Notes under the pieces: generated by a model
Databases searched by the model: none
What the model was told of the DNA's origin: nothing
What the model saw: the letters and a program-made list of their open reading frames with translations, nothing else
Part shown: one piece after another, positions 45,808-54,080 of the stretch
Layout of the letters: each line of letters begins with the position of its first letter
Numbering within the stretch: position 1 is the first letter of the stretch
Assembly: GCF_022376835.1 (NCBI RefSeq)
Contig: NZ_CP084606.1
Coordinates: 1,606,501-1,670,500 of the forward strand
Length of the DNA stretch: 64,000 nt
From: Brucepastera parasyntrophica
Lineage (GTDB): Bacteria > Spirochaetota > Spirochaetia > Treponematales > Treponemataceae
Reading direction: 5' to 3'
Program-made: the position numbers and the translations under genes

Positions 45808-47406
45808 ATGAGAATAATTACCTGCGCGGCGCTGCTTTGCTGCACATTTTCCGCCGCGTTTCTTTATGCAGGCGGTGGTTCTGAAAAACAGGAGGCGGCA
45901 CATTCCGGTTTTACAGAACGCCAGATTATTGCCCGGCAGGGTCTGCAGCCTATCACTGTAGGCGCGGAAGAGAATTTTACCGGAACTGTTTTTGTGGAAA
46001 ACCTCTTCCCGCCGGAGGCACCTTCGGCTGTGTATGGCGCCTATGTTACATTCCAGCCCGGAGCCCGCACCTCCTGGCATACCCATGACACGGGGCAGAC
46101 CCTGATAGTAACCTCCGGCGTCTGCTGGACCCAGGAGCGGGGCGGGGTTAAGCAGGAAGCCCGTCCCGGAGACGTGGTCCGCTGCCCTCCCGGAGTGCCC
46201 CACTGGCACGGCGCTTCCCCTGACGGAGCCATGACCCACGCGGCATTCGGTGAAAGACTGCCCGGCCTGGGTGTCCGGTGGCACGAAAAAGTAAGCGGCG
46301 CCGAATATATGAGCCCCGCCGGACCTTCCGGAAGTCGGGCCCGGCAGATAATAACCCGCCCCGGTTCCGGCGCGCAAACTCAAGGAGCTCCCGGCAACTT
46401 TACCGGCAGAGCCATGGTTGAAAATATCTTTTCCCCAACTTCACCGGCCGCAATGTACGGAGCTTTCGTCTCCTTTGATCCGGGCGCCCGGACCGCGTGG
46501 CACAGCCACGGCTCGGGACAGACCCTGGTTGTACTATCAGGTATCTGCTGGACCCAGGAGCAAGGCGGGCAGGTCCATGAGGCCAGGACAGGGGAGGTAA
46601 TCCGCTGTCCCGCGGGAGTCCTCCACTGGCACGGCGCTTCCCCCGATGGGGCCATGACCCACGCGGTGCTGGGTGAAGCCCTGCCGGACCTTCCCGCAGT
46701 GGTATGGCGGGAGAAGGTAAGCGGCGCGGAATACCAGGCCGCCGTATATGGAGCAGCGGATTATAAACAGGGCCTGAGCGGCAGGCAGCGGGCGGCGGTG
46801 GCTATTTCGGCGTACACCGCACGGGGTGAACTGGATAAACTCTCCGCAGCCCTGAACGCCGGACTTGACGCGGGACTTACGGTAAACGAGATAAAAGAAG
46901 AGCTCATTCATCTGTATGCCTATACCGGATTTCCCCGGAGCCTCAATGGGCTTATCACCTTTATGGGTGTTATGGAAGACCGGAGAAGCCGGGGCATTGC
47001 CGATGAAGTGGGCCCTGAGGCTGTGCCGCTTCCGGCCGGCGCGGATAAGGAAGCCTTCGGGCGGTATGTCCGGGACGGCCTTTCGGGCAGGCCTTTTCCC
47101 ACAGCCGGAACCTACGCGGAGTTTGCCCCCGCCATTAATACCTTTCTTAAGGAGCACCTCTTTGCGGATATCTTTGCCCGGAGTATTCTGGATTACCGGA
47201 CCAGGGAGCTGATCACCGTAAGCGCCCTCTCGTCACTGGAAGGAACCCAGGGACAGCTCCGCGGCCACATGGGACTTGCCATGAATACCGGCGTCACCGA
47301 GACCCAGCTCCGGGAACTGGTATCAATTATCCGCCGGGATGTGGACCGCAGGCAGGGACGGGCCGCCGCGGAAGTCCTGGAGCAGGTACTGGCCGCGCGG
47401 AACTGA
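45808..47406 (+). CDS. Tandem cupin plus carboxymuconolactone-decarboxylase-like exported protein
   Basis: This 532-residue protein has a signal peptide (MRIITCAALLCCTFSAAFLYAGGG). Two cupin domains recur almost as a duplication: AYVTFQPGARTSWHTHDTGQ...PHWHGASPDGAMTHA and AFVSFDPGARTAWHSHGSGQ...LHWHGASPDGAMTHA, each with the His metal ligands. Two CMD-like segments follow (LSGRQRAAVAISAYTARGEL...IHLYAYTGFPRSL and LDYRTRELITVSALSSLEG...LRGHMGLAMNTGV). CMD proteins are often AhpD-like or decarboxylase-like. The combination in one periplasmic protein suggests oxidation or detoxification of a small organic acid or quinone. Confidence 0.82.
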   Translation: MRIITCAALLCCTFSAAFLYAGGGSEKQEAAHSGFTERQIIARQGLQPITVGAEENFTGTVFVENLFPPEAPSAVYGAYVTFQPGARTSWHTHDTGQTLIVTSGVCWTQERGGVKQEARPGDVVRCPPGVPHWHGASPDGAMTHAAFGERLPGLGVRWHEKVSGAEYMSPAGPSGSRARQIITRPGSGAQTQGAPGNFTGRAMVENIFSPTSPAAMYGAFVSFDPGARTAWHSHGSGQTLVVLSGICWTQEQGGQVHEARTGEVIRCPAGVLHWHGASPDGAMTHAVLGEALPDLPAVVWREKVSGAEYQAAVYGAADYKQGLSGRQRAAVAISAYTARGELDKLSAALNAGLDAGLTVNEIKEELIHLYAYTGFPRSLNGLITFMGVMEDRRSRGIADEVGPEAVPLPAGADKEAFGRYVRDGLSGRPFPTAGTYAEFAPAINTFLKEHLFADIFARSILDYRTRELITVSALSSLEGTQGQLRGHMGLAMNTGVTETQLRELVSIIRRDVDRRQGRAAAEVLEQVLAARN

Positions 47407-47476
47407 GTATGAAAAAAGGACTGTTCCGGATGATCCATGGACAGTCCTTTTTTATGATGAATTCCAAAAGAACCGC

Positions 47477-47511
47477 TTGATTGCTCAATAAATGTGTATT
47501 ATAATGTGTAT
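47477..47511 (+). promoter_or_regulatory. vapBC promoter with direct repeats
   Basis: TTGATT (47477-47482), 17 bp, TATAAT (47500-47505). Two ATGTGTAT repeats (47492-47499 and 47504-47511) straddle the -10, a likely VapB(C) autoregulation site. GAGG follows before the ATG at 47523. Confidence 0.6.
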
Positions 47512-47522
47512 AGAGGAATTTT

Positions 47523-47726
47523 ATGCGAACAAATATTGTATTAAATGATGAGCTTGTGGAAGAGGCGTTTAAATATTCTGAGAATATCACAACGAAAAAA
47601 GAGCTGGTCGAGACAGCTTTGCAGGAATATGTAAATAACAGAAAACGGAAAAACCTGAAGGATTTACGGGGAAAAATCCAATTCCGTGATGATTACGATT
47701 ATAAATCCATGAGGGAAAAGAAATGA
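47523..47726 (+). CDS. VapB-family antitoxin
   Basis: This 67-residue protein begins with a ribbon-helix-helix pattern (RTNIVLNDELVEEAFKYSEN, then TKKELVETALQEYV), the DNA-binding form of VapB. The basic/acidic C-terminus (KNLKDLRGKIQFRDDYDY) would occupy the toxin active site. It overlaps vapC by 4 bp (ATGA). The direct repeats over its promoter support autorepression. The pair sits between the cupin gene and the two-component genes. Confidence 0.85.
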   Translation: MRTNIVLNDELVEEAFKYSENITTKKELVETALQEYVNNRKRKNLKDLRGKIQFRDDYDYKSMREKK

Positions 47727-48124
47727 TCCTTGTGGACACCTCCGTATTGATTGGCTATTTTAAAGGAGCCCCGGGTTTGCCGTATAAAAAATTTGATAAC
47801 ATCATCGAAAACAACATTCCCTTTGGGATAAACAATGTTATCTATCAGGAAGTACTCCAGGGTTCAAGAACGGAAAAAGAATTTGATACATTAAAAGAGT
47901 ACTTGCGGACGGTGCTGTTTTACGATGTCCGCGATGGAAACCATTCCTATGAAGAGGCCGCTTATATGTATTATAAATGCAGAAAAGCCGGCGTCACCGT
48001 CCGGAGCAGTGTTGATTTGATAATTGCGCGGACGGCAATAGAAAATAATTTGTACCTACTCCACGATGACAATGATTTTATCCATATAGCTAAAGTGATT
48101 AAGGATTTGCGGTTATATAAATAA
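47723..48124 (+). CDS. VapC PIN-domain toxin
   Basis: This 133-residue PIN endoribonuclease has acidic residues in ILVDTSVLIGYF, a central VIYQEVLQG, VRSSVDLIIARTA and LLHDDNDFIHIA, the set that binds Mg2+ in VapC toxins. VapC toxins cut initiator tRNA or rRNA. It is translated with vapB through a 4-bp overlap. Nothing suggests inactivation. Confidence 0.88.
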   Translation: MILVDTSVLIGYFKGAPGLPYKKFDNIIENNIPFGINNVIYQEVLQGSRTEKEFDTLKEYLRTVLFYDVRDGNHSYEEAAYMYYKCRKAGVTVRSSVDLIIARTAIENNLYLLHDDNDFIHIAKVIKDLRLYK

Positions 48125-48171
48125 TCGTGGCTGACTGCATTCCTGGGCCGCCCGGGTCTTAACCCCGGCAT

Positions 48172-49644
48172 TTATTTCCCGTCATCTTCTATCCGCTCAT
48201 TGGCGGCGCTGAACCAGAAACAGTTCACCCCGTTCCCGGATTCCACGCCGTAGTCCATGTTGTGGGCCGTAAGGATGGTGGAGACAATCGCAAGTCCTAT
48301 GCCGGTGCCTTCCCGGTGGCCTCCCTGATGCTGGACCCGGCGGTAGCGTTCCCAGATTTCATCCAGCTGTTCCGGGGGAATCTCCTCTCCCGGATTGGTC
48401 ACCGCCACGCAGACCGCGGTCTCGTTTTTCGTGATTCCCACTTCAATAGTCCTGCCGTTCTCCGTATGGTTGATGGCGTTGTTGAGCAGGTTGCGCAGGA
48501 CCTGGCTTATTTTTAAGGCGTCCAGGCGCATGGGAATGTTCCGGGAGTAGCTTTCCAGAAGCATCCCGATATGGTACTGCCGGGCGGCTTCCCGGCCGTA
48601 GCCCACCGCGGATTCAACCAGATCAAAGAGGTTGCACAGTTCCAGCTTGAGTTCCGAATAACCCGCCTGCATCTGGGAGTAATCCATGATATCGTCTACC
48701 ATCTCGCTCAGGCGGTTCGCCTCGGAAATGATAATATCCATGTTCCTGTTCCGCTGCGCCTCGTCCGGCCCGGTAACGTCCCGGACCATTTCACTGTACC
48801 CGGTTATCAGCGCCAGGGGCGCCCGCAGTTCATGGGAGATGTTGGAGATAACCTCCTTGCGCAGCACGTCCACCCGCTGGAGTTCCTGTCCCAGTTCTTC
48901 CACGGAATCGGAAAGCTCCCCCAGCTCGTCGCTGCGCCGCACCTGGGGCACCGCGGTGAGGTCGCCCTGGGTAAGCCGTTTAACCGTACCCTTGATATTC
49001 TGAATCGGCCGTGAGAAATGCCGGGCCAGGATAAAGGAAATTAACGAAGCCACCAGGGTGAGGATAATACTGAGGGTTAGGAGCTGCTGCCGGTTGAGGC
49101 GCTGCATGGCGTAAATCTGGGTCATGGAGTGGTACAGAAGGATAGCCACGGGCTCGTCCTGGTAGATGGCCGGCACCCCTGCCGTTATGGCCCGGGAGCT
49201 GGAGAGCTGCACCACATCGGTATAGGTATTGCCGGCGATAACATCGGCGTAGTGGTTAATCAGCCAGGCGTAGGGCCCTTCCATGCCCACGGGATTGTTC
49301 ATCCTGCCGCCGTTGTAGGCAAAGAGGATTTCACCGTTCCGGTCCACCAGGAACACCGTACCGATGACCATCTTGCTCAGGAAGTGGAGGGGATTGTTGG
49401 AATTGTAGGGATCAATCTGCTCGACGTACTCCAGCTCCACCGCGTTGGTCTGCACCCGGGTAAACAGTTCCTCCCTGGTGGTGTTCACGTAGTTGGGTTC
49501 AAACAGGAGAATCTGTACCACCCATAAAAAGAGAATCGCTATAGCCGCCAGAAGCATATTGCCCGCCCACAGGCGCAGCATCAGTTTGCTTTTAAGATAG
49601 GCCCACAGATTGGCCTTCTTTTCAGCTTTCTTTCTTGTACTCAA
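48172..49644 (-). CDS. Sensor histidine kinase
   Basis: This 490-residue protein has one transmembrane helix at 25-47, a periplasmic sensor (48-186), a second helix at 187-207, a HAMP domain (ARHFSRPIQNIKGTVKRLTQ), a dimerisation box with phospho-acceptor His271 (SNISHELRAPLALITGYSEM), and an ATPase domain (LRNLLNNAINHTENG, GTGIGLAIVSTILTAHNMD). The start is uncertain: a TTG at 49644 overlaps the regulator gene by 23 bp; the ATG about 21 codons in is an alternative. Partner of the regulator immediately upstream; signal unknown. Confidence 0.88.
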   Translation of the reverse strand: MSTRKKAEKKANLWAYLKSKLMLRLWAGNMLLAAIAILFLWVVQILLFEPNYVNTTREELFTRVQTNAVELEYVEQIDPYNSNNPLHFLSKMVIGTVFLVDRNGEILFAYNGGRMNNPVGMEGPYAWLINHYADVIAGNTYTDVVQLSSSRAITAGVPAIYQDEPVAILLYHSMTQIYAMQRLNRQQLLTLSIILTLVASLISFILARHFSRPIQNIKGTVKRLTQGDLTAVPQVRRSDELGELSDSVEELGQELQRVDVLRKEVISNISHELRAPLALITGYSEMVRDVTGPDEAQRNRNMDIIISEANRLSEMVDDIMDYSQMQAGYSELKLELCNLFDLVESAVGYGREAARQYHIGMLLESYSRNIPMRLDALKISQVLRNLLNNAINHTENGRTIEVGITKNETAVCVAVTNPGEEIPPEQLDEIWERYRRVQHQGGHREGTGIGLAIVSTILTAHNMDYGVESGNGVNCFWFSAANERIEDDGK

Positions 49645-50296
49645 ATTTGTACCCCACTCCCCATACGGTGGCTATATAATTCCGGTATTCCCCGAGCTGT
49701 TTGCGCAGGGACTTAACGTGGGTATCCACGGTACGCATATCGTCAAAATAGTTGTATCCCCAGACATTCTTAAGCAGCACATCCCTGGTAAGCAGCACGT
49801 CCTTGTTCTTGGCGAAGAACAGCAGCAGGTCGAATTCCTTGGGCGTCAGGGAAACCGCCGCCCCGTCCAGCAGGACCGTGTGGGAACCTTCCTGTATCTC
49901 AAGCTCCCCGAATTTCAAAGAACCCCCGGGCACAGACCCGGCCCGCTTAAGGACCGCCTTAATCCGGGCCATGAGTTCCTTGGGGCTGAAGGGCTTTGCC
50001 AGGTAGTCGTCCGCCCCGAGGTTGAATCCCATGAGTTTATCGTATTCTTCTTTTTTGGCGGTAAGCATTATCACCGGCGTCCCGGTGAAGCGGCGCAGTT
50101 CCGCCAGGGTCTCAAAGCCGTCCTTGCCGGGCATCATCACATCCAGCACGATAATATCAAAGGAGGACTGCTCCGCCGCCTCCAGCGCCTGGGCGCCGTT
50201 TTCCGCCTCCCGGCAGTGGAACCCGTCCAGCTCGGCGTAGGTTTTTACCAGCGCCCGCAAATGGTTATCATCATCCACTACCAACAGTTTTTTCAT
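49622..50296 (-). CDS. OmpR/PhoB-family response regulator
   Basis: This 224-residue protein has a receiver domain with Asp8-Asp9, phospho-acceptor Asp52 (IIVLDVMMPGKDGFET) and Lys in YLAKPFSPKE, followed by a winged helix (VSLTPKEFDLLLFFAKNKD, VDTHVKSLRKQLGEY). AAGGAG precedes the ATG. It is divergent from the cyclophilin-flavodoxin-hydrolase genes, and the intergenic region carries two arrays of TCACA half-sites with 22 + 11 bp phasing, as expected for head-to-tail binding by this family. Confidence 0.92.
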   Translation of the reverse strand: MKKLLVVDDDNHLRALVKTYAELDGFHCREAENGAQALEAAEQSSFDIIVLDVMMPGKDGFETLAELRRFTGTPVIMLTAKKEEYDKLMGFNLGADDYLAKPFSPKELMARIKAVLKRAGSVPGGSLKFGELEIQEGSHTVLLDGAAVSLTPKEFDLLLFFAKNKDVLLTRDVLLKNVWGYNYFDDMRTVDTHVKSLRKQLGEYRNYIATVWGVGYKFEYKKES

Positions 50297-50438
50297 CCAA
50301 TGCTCCTTGGACCTGCTTGATAACCCGGCGGGCTGTCAAACAGGCCATAAGTGGAGTTTTCGGAAACTGAGGTTTCCAAAAAACTCTATCCTATAGTAGG
50401 ATATCTCCTTCCATCGGGCAAGGTTTTACCCCTAATCC

Positions 50439-50476
50439 TCACAGAAGATTGCCGCTTTTTTCACAATTCCCTCACA
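50439..50476 (+). promoter_or_regulatory. OmpR-type operator, site 2
   Basis: Three exact TCACA half-sites at 50439, 50461 and 50472: spacing 22 and 11 bp, one face of the DNA. It lies about 143 bp upstream of the response regulator start, within the 457-bp divergent spacer 50297-50753, which otherwise holds only site 3 and no gene. Confidence 0.65.
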
Positions 50477-50589
50477 AAGGGGACTCCCCAATGGCCCGCG
50501 ACGGAACCGCAAAACCCGGTTCTCCCGGAACACGCCGGATGAAGGTGTGTGCCTAAAGCCGGTTAGATTGAGGGGCAGCCCCGGTTTTT

Positions 50590-50627
50590 ACACAAATCTT
50601 TCCCTCTCTTATCACAGAATTATCATA
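50590..50627 (+). promoter_or_regulatory. OmpR-type operator, site 3
   Basis: Half-sites ACACA (50590), TCACA (50612) and TCATA (50623): again 22 and 11 bp. It lies about 127 bp upstream of the cyclophilin-like gene. Confidence 0.55.
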
Positions 50628-50753
50628 AATGCCTGTTAGCTTTTATCATAACGGGGAAGCGGAGAGCCGCGGCCCGCCGGTTCCGGGATTTTCCATGAAC
50701 TTCCCTGTGGCAATCCGCGGGGTATTAAACCGCTTTTGAACAAAGGAGATAGT

Positions 50754-51259
50754 GTGAAATACAAATCTTTCTGTTTTATGCTGCTGCGGTCTGTCCTGTT
50801 GGGTTCCTGCGGCTTCGGCTGTACCGGACACCGCCTCCGGCCAGACCGCTGGCGATGCCGTACCGGCGGGCAATACCAACGGAGCTCCGGCGGAACCGCA
50901 CCTTACCATCACGGTAAACGGCGCTTCAATGAGGGCCGAACTTATTGAAAGTCCGGCATCCCGGGAGTTCCTCTCCCTGCTTCCCCTGACGCTGGCTATG
51001 ACCGCCTACAGCTCCCGGGAAAAGTACGGACCCATGCCTGCCCTCAGCCGGGATAATATGACCGGGATTAAAGCCGGTCTATGAAATCGGGGATATCGTC
51101 TACTGGCATCCCGGTCCCATCATGGGGATTTTCCATTCCCACGACGGACGGAGCATCAGGGCCGGGGATGCGGTACTGGCCCGGCTTGACCGGGATGGTA
51201 TTGCCGCCCGTGCCTCCTATCCGGGACCTGTGCGGGTCACCATTGAATCGGTGAATTGA
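50754..51259 (+). CDS. Cyclophilin-like fold lipoprotein (two or more frameshifts)
   Basis: A GTG at 50754 with AAAGGAG 5 bp upstream opens MKYKSFCFMLL, and after a break near 50785 the frame continues GQTAGDAVPAGNTNGAPAEP, HLTITVNGASMRAELIESPA, SREFLSLLPLTLAM. After another break near 51080 comes YEIGDIVYWHPGPIMGIFHS and RAGDAVLARLDRDG to the TGA at 51259. This matches the small cyclophilin-like (DUF) domain often found beside flavodoxin genes. It is probably one intact gene whose sequence has lost bases. The N-terminus is presumably a lipoprotein signal. Confidence 0.7.
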
Positions 51260-51322
51260 CTTGTTCGATAACCACGCCCGGTATTCCGGGCAGTTATCTG
51301 AAAAATAGTAAGGAGAAACATA

Positions 51323-51970
51323 ATGAAGAAAATCTGTACAATGGTAATCATAGGCGCCATCCTGATGGCCGCCTGCTTGAATGAATCCGCAAACGCCCAA
51401 ACCTCTGCCGGTGGAGGCGGGTCCCGGATTCTGGTGGCCTATTTTACCATGCCCGAAACCGATGGGGTGGATACCGTGGCCGGGGCAAGCCGGCTGGCGG
51501 TAAACGGCCAGGTTCTGGGCAACACCCAGTACGTGGCCCAGCTTATCCAGCGGCACACCGGGGGCGATATGTTCGTTATCAGAACCGTCCAGACCTATCC
51601 GGGCGCCCATCAGCCCCTTCTGGATTTCGCCCGGCAAGAACGTACCGCCAATACCCGGCCCGCCCTGGCCGCGTCAGTTGAAAACCTGGACCAGTACGAC
51701 ACCATCTTTCTGGGCTTTCCTGTCTGGTACGCGGACCTGCCCATGCCCCTGTACTCATTTCTTGAGCAGACCGATTTTTCCGGGAAAACCCTCATACCCT
51801 TTTCCACCCACGGAGGCAGCCAGTTTTCCAGCACCATCAATACCATTGTCCGGCTCCAGCCCAACGCCAGCGTAACCCGCAACGGCTTTACGGTGTCCCG
51901 GAATTCCGCGGGCAGGGCGGAACGGGATGTAACCCGTCGGCTGGAAAGTCTGGGATTTGTACAACATTAA
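51323..51970 (+). CDS. Exported flavodoxin-like lipoprotein
   Basis: This 215-residue protein has a signal MKKICTMVIIGAILMAAC (lipobox MAAC), then a flavodoxin fold: ILVAYFTMPETDGVDT, NTQYVAQLIQRHTGGDMF, TIFLGFPVWYADLPMPLYSF and LIPFSTHGGSQFSSTI. An FMN-binding function outside the cytoplasm is likely. AAGGAG precedes the ATG. It is second of three co-directional genes (cyclophilin-like, flavodoxin, hydrolase). Confidence 0.85.
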   Translation: MKKICTMVIIGAILMAACLNESANAQTSAGGGGSRILVAYFTMPETDGVDTVAGASRLAVNGQVLGNTQYVAQLIQRHTGGDMFVIRTVQTYPGAHQPLLDFARQERTANTRPALAASVENLDQYDTIFLGFPVWYADLPMPLYSFLEQTDFSGKTLIPFSTHGGSQFSSTINTIVRLQPNASVTRNGFTVSRNSAGRAERDVTRRLESLGFVQH

Positions 51971-52022
51971 CCGGTGCCCTGCGCGGTATCGCTGAAATAT
52001 ATCAATTTTATAAGGAGTTACT

Positions 52023-53108
52023 ATGAAAACACTGCTAAAACACATTATGGCAATTGCCGTACTTGGCCTTGCCTTGGCTTCCTGTGCTTCCGCTCCGGAA
52101 GGCGAATCCGGCGGAACTTCCCTGCGTATCGCGGAACAGGGGAGTTTCGCTGTAGGCGGAACCATGATTACCGCACCGGGACCCTTTGATCCCCGGAGTC
52201 CCCTCGCGCCGGCGGGCCAGACCTACCGCGGCGACCACGCTTCCGTATCCTACCAAATCCCTGAAAACTCCAAACAGCTTCCGTTGGTTTTTCTTCATGG
52301 TGCGGGGTCATCCGCCCGGGTTTGGGAAACCACCCCGGACGGACGGGAAGGGTTTGCTAATATCTTTCTCCGCCGGGGATTCAGCGTCTATCTGGTTGAC
52401 CAGCCTCGGCGCGGACAGGCGGGCCGGACCATGGTGGAGGGGACGGTGAACCCCACCCCGGATGAGCAGCTCCTCTTCGGCCAGTTCCGCCTGAGGGTGT
52501 GGCCCGACTTCTACCCCGGTGTCCAGTTTCCCCGGGATGAAGAAAGCCTGAACCAGTATTTCCGGCAGATGACCCCCAACACCGGTGCCTACAACGCCGG
52601 GGTAATCGCCGATGCCGTATCTGCACTGTTTGCCCGGACCGGTCCGGGCATTCTGGTAACCCATTCTCAGGGAGGCGGTCCGGGATGGCTGATTGCAATG
52701 CAGAACACCAATGTCCGGGCGGTGGCCTCCTATGAACCAGGAAGCGGCTATGTGTTCCCCCCGGGAGAAGTCCCGGCCCCCATGCCCAGCATCGCCGGAA
52801 CCCTCTCAGCAGAGGAGATACCCCTGGATGAATTCCTGAAACTGACCCGGTTTCCCATCGTCATTTATTACGGCGACAATATCCCCTCCGAAGTGACGGA
52901 TATTCCCGGCCAGGAAAACTGGCGTATCCGCCTGGATATGGCGCGGCTCTGGGTGGAGGCCGTTAACCGGCACGGCGGCGATGCGGTGCTGGTGCACCTC
53001 CCGGAAATCGGAATCCGCGGCAACACCCATTTCCCCTTTTCCGACCTGAACAGCCTGGAGATCGCGGATCTTCTTACAAACTTCTTGTCCGAAAAGAAAC
53101 TGTATTGA
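52023..53108 (+). CDS. Exported alpha/beta hydrolase lipoprotein
   Basis: This 361-residue protein has a lipoprotein signal (VLGLALASC), LVFLHGAGSSARVWETT, YLVDQPRRGQAG, the nucleophile elbow VTHSQGGGPGW (Ser), and a candidate His near the end in GNTHFPFSDLNS. It is distinct from the Cys-type hydrolase at 44.7 kb. AAGGAG lies before the ATG. It ends the cyclophilin-flavodoxin-hydrolase set and is followed by a strong terminator at 53158. Confidence 0.85.
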   Translation: MKTLLKHIMAIAVLGLALASCASAPEGESGGTSLRIAEQGSFAVGGTMITAPGPFDPRSPLAPAGQTYRGDHASVSYQIPENSKQLPLVFLHGAGSSARVWETTPDGREGFANIFLRRGFSVYLVDQPRRGQAGRTMVEGTVNPTPDEQLLFGQFRLRVWPDFYPGVQFPRDEESLNQYFRQMTPNTGAYNAGVIADAVSALFARTGPGILVTHSQGGGPGWLIAMQNTNVRAVASYEPGSGYVFPPGEVPAPMPSIAGTLSAEEIPLDEFLKLTRFPIVIYYGDNIPSEVTDIPGQENWRIRLDMARLWVEAVNRHGGDAVLVHLPEIGIRGNTHFPFSDLNSLEIADLLTNFLSEKKLY

Positions 53109-53157
53109 TAAGTTTATAGTTTTTGCCAATGTGAACTATTTTTCCATAATTTTACCT

Positions 53158-53187
53158 AAAAAAGAAGAAAGCTTTTTCTTCTTTTTT
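53158..53187 (+). terminator. Terminator of the redox operon
   Basis: A 13-bp stem AAAAAAGAAGAAA/TTTCTTCTTTTTT with loop GCTT; bidirectional because the arms are A- and T-rich. Confidence 0.75.
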
Positions 53188-53217
53188 GGGTGAAAGAGTC
53201 ATTTCCAGTTGACAGTT

Positions 53218-54080
53218 TTATTTTTTTGAATTCCGTAACTCCGGGCGGGGTTCCTCAATTCTGATCCGCCGGACAGACGCTGCGCGGCGGGTTCTACGGT
53301 CAATATCCATAATAAGACCGTGTATGGCCGCCGCGGTTTCAGGCAAATCCATTTTATACAGAACCTGGGTGATTCCTCTTTTGACAGCGCCCTCCGGGTC
53401 CACACCGATAACTGAGTGGATGGGGCCGGTCATGCCGGCGTCAGTCATATAGGCAGTCCCGCCCGGGAGTATCCGTTCATCCGCTGTCTGTACATGGGTA
53501 TGGGTACCGATAACGGCCGAGGCCCGCCCGTCAAAATACAGCCCAAAGGCTTCTTTTTCACCGGGAGCTTCCGCGTGAAAATCGACAAAAATCAAGGGGG
53601 CTCCGTGTCCTCCAGCCAGCTGTTTATTTGCCGGTCAGCACACCGGAAAGGACAATCGAGAGGGGTCATGTTTTCCCTCCCCTGCACATTGAGGACCGCA
53701 TATCTTATGCCGTCTTTTTCAAAAATACCCGCTCCCTGTCCGGGAGCAAAAACCGCGGCTTCATCTTGGCCGGCGGACAGCGTGTATTCGGGAAAATTCG
53801 CGGGACGCAAAACTCTGGGGAAATCGGTGAAGACGTTCCAGAATTCCCGTTTTTCAAATGAATGGTTCCCGCCGGTAATAACATCAGCGCCCGCCGCAAA
53901 AAGTTTTTGGGTATCGGAAGCCGATATTCCGGTCCCTCCGGTAGCGTTTTCGCCGTTTATAATACAAAAATGAACGCGCTCCTCTTTAAGGAACCCGGGC
54001 AGCAGGGAAGCAATACAGCGCAGCCCCGCGGGGCCAACTACGTCTCCAATGAAAAAAACGCGTGTCAGATCATTAGTCAT
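53218..54080 (-). CDS. YmdB-type (TIGR00282) phosphodiesterase, canonical copy (one frameshift)
   Basis: Restoring one C in a CCCCC run near 53595 joins WLEDTEPP to LIFVDFHAEA, giving about 287 residues. All expected motifs are kept: FIGDVVGPAGL, NGENATGG, GGNHSFEKREFW, VDFHAEAPGEK and IGTHTHVQTAD. The family is a cyclic nucleotide (2',3'-cyclic and possibly 3',5') phosphodiesterase that shapes RNA turnover and motility or sporulation in some bacteria. It overlaps the metallophosphoesterase gene upstream. Compare the degenerate paralogue at 6.4-7.2 kb. Confidence 0.88.

Noticed and set aside
49610-50320. Open frame of 236 codons opposite the response regulator
   Set aside because: Antisense shadow of a clear OmpR-family gene; its translation is His/Gly/Gln-rich and low in family signals.
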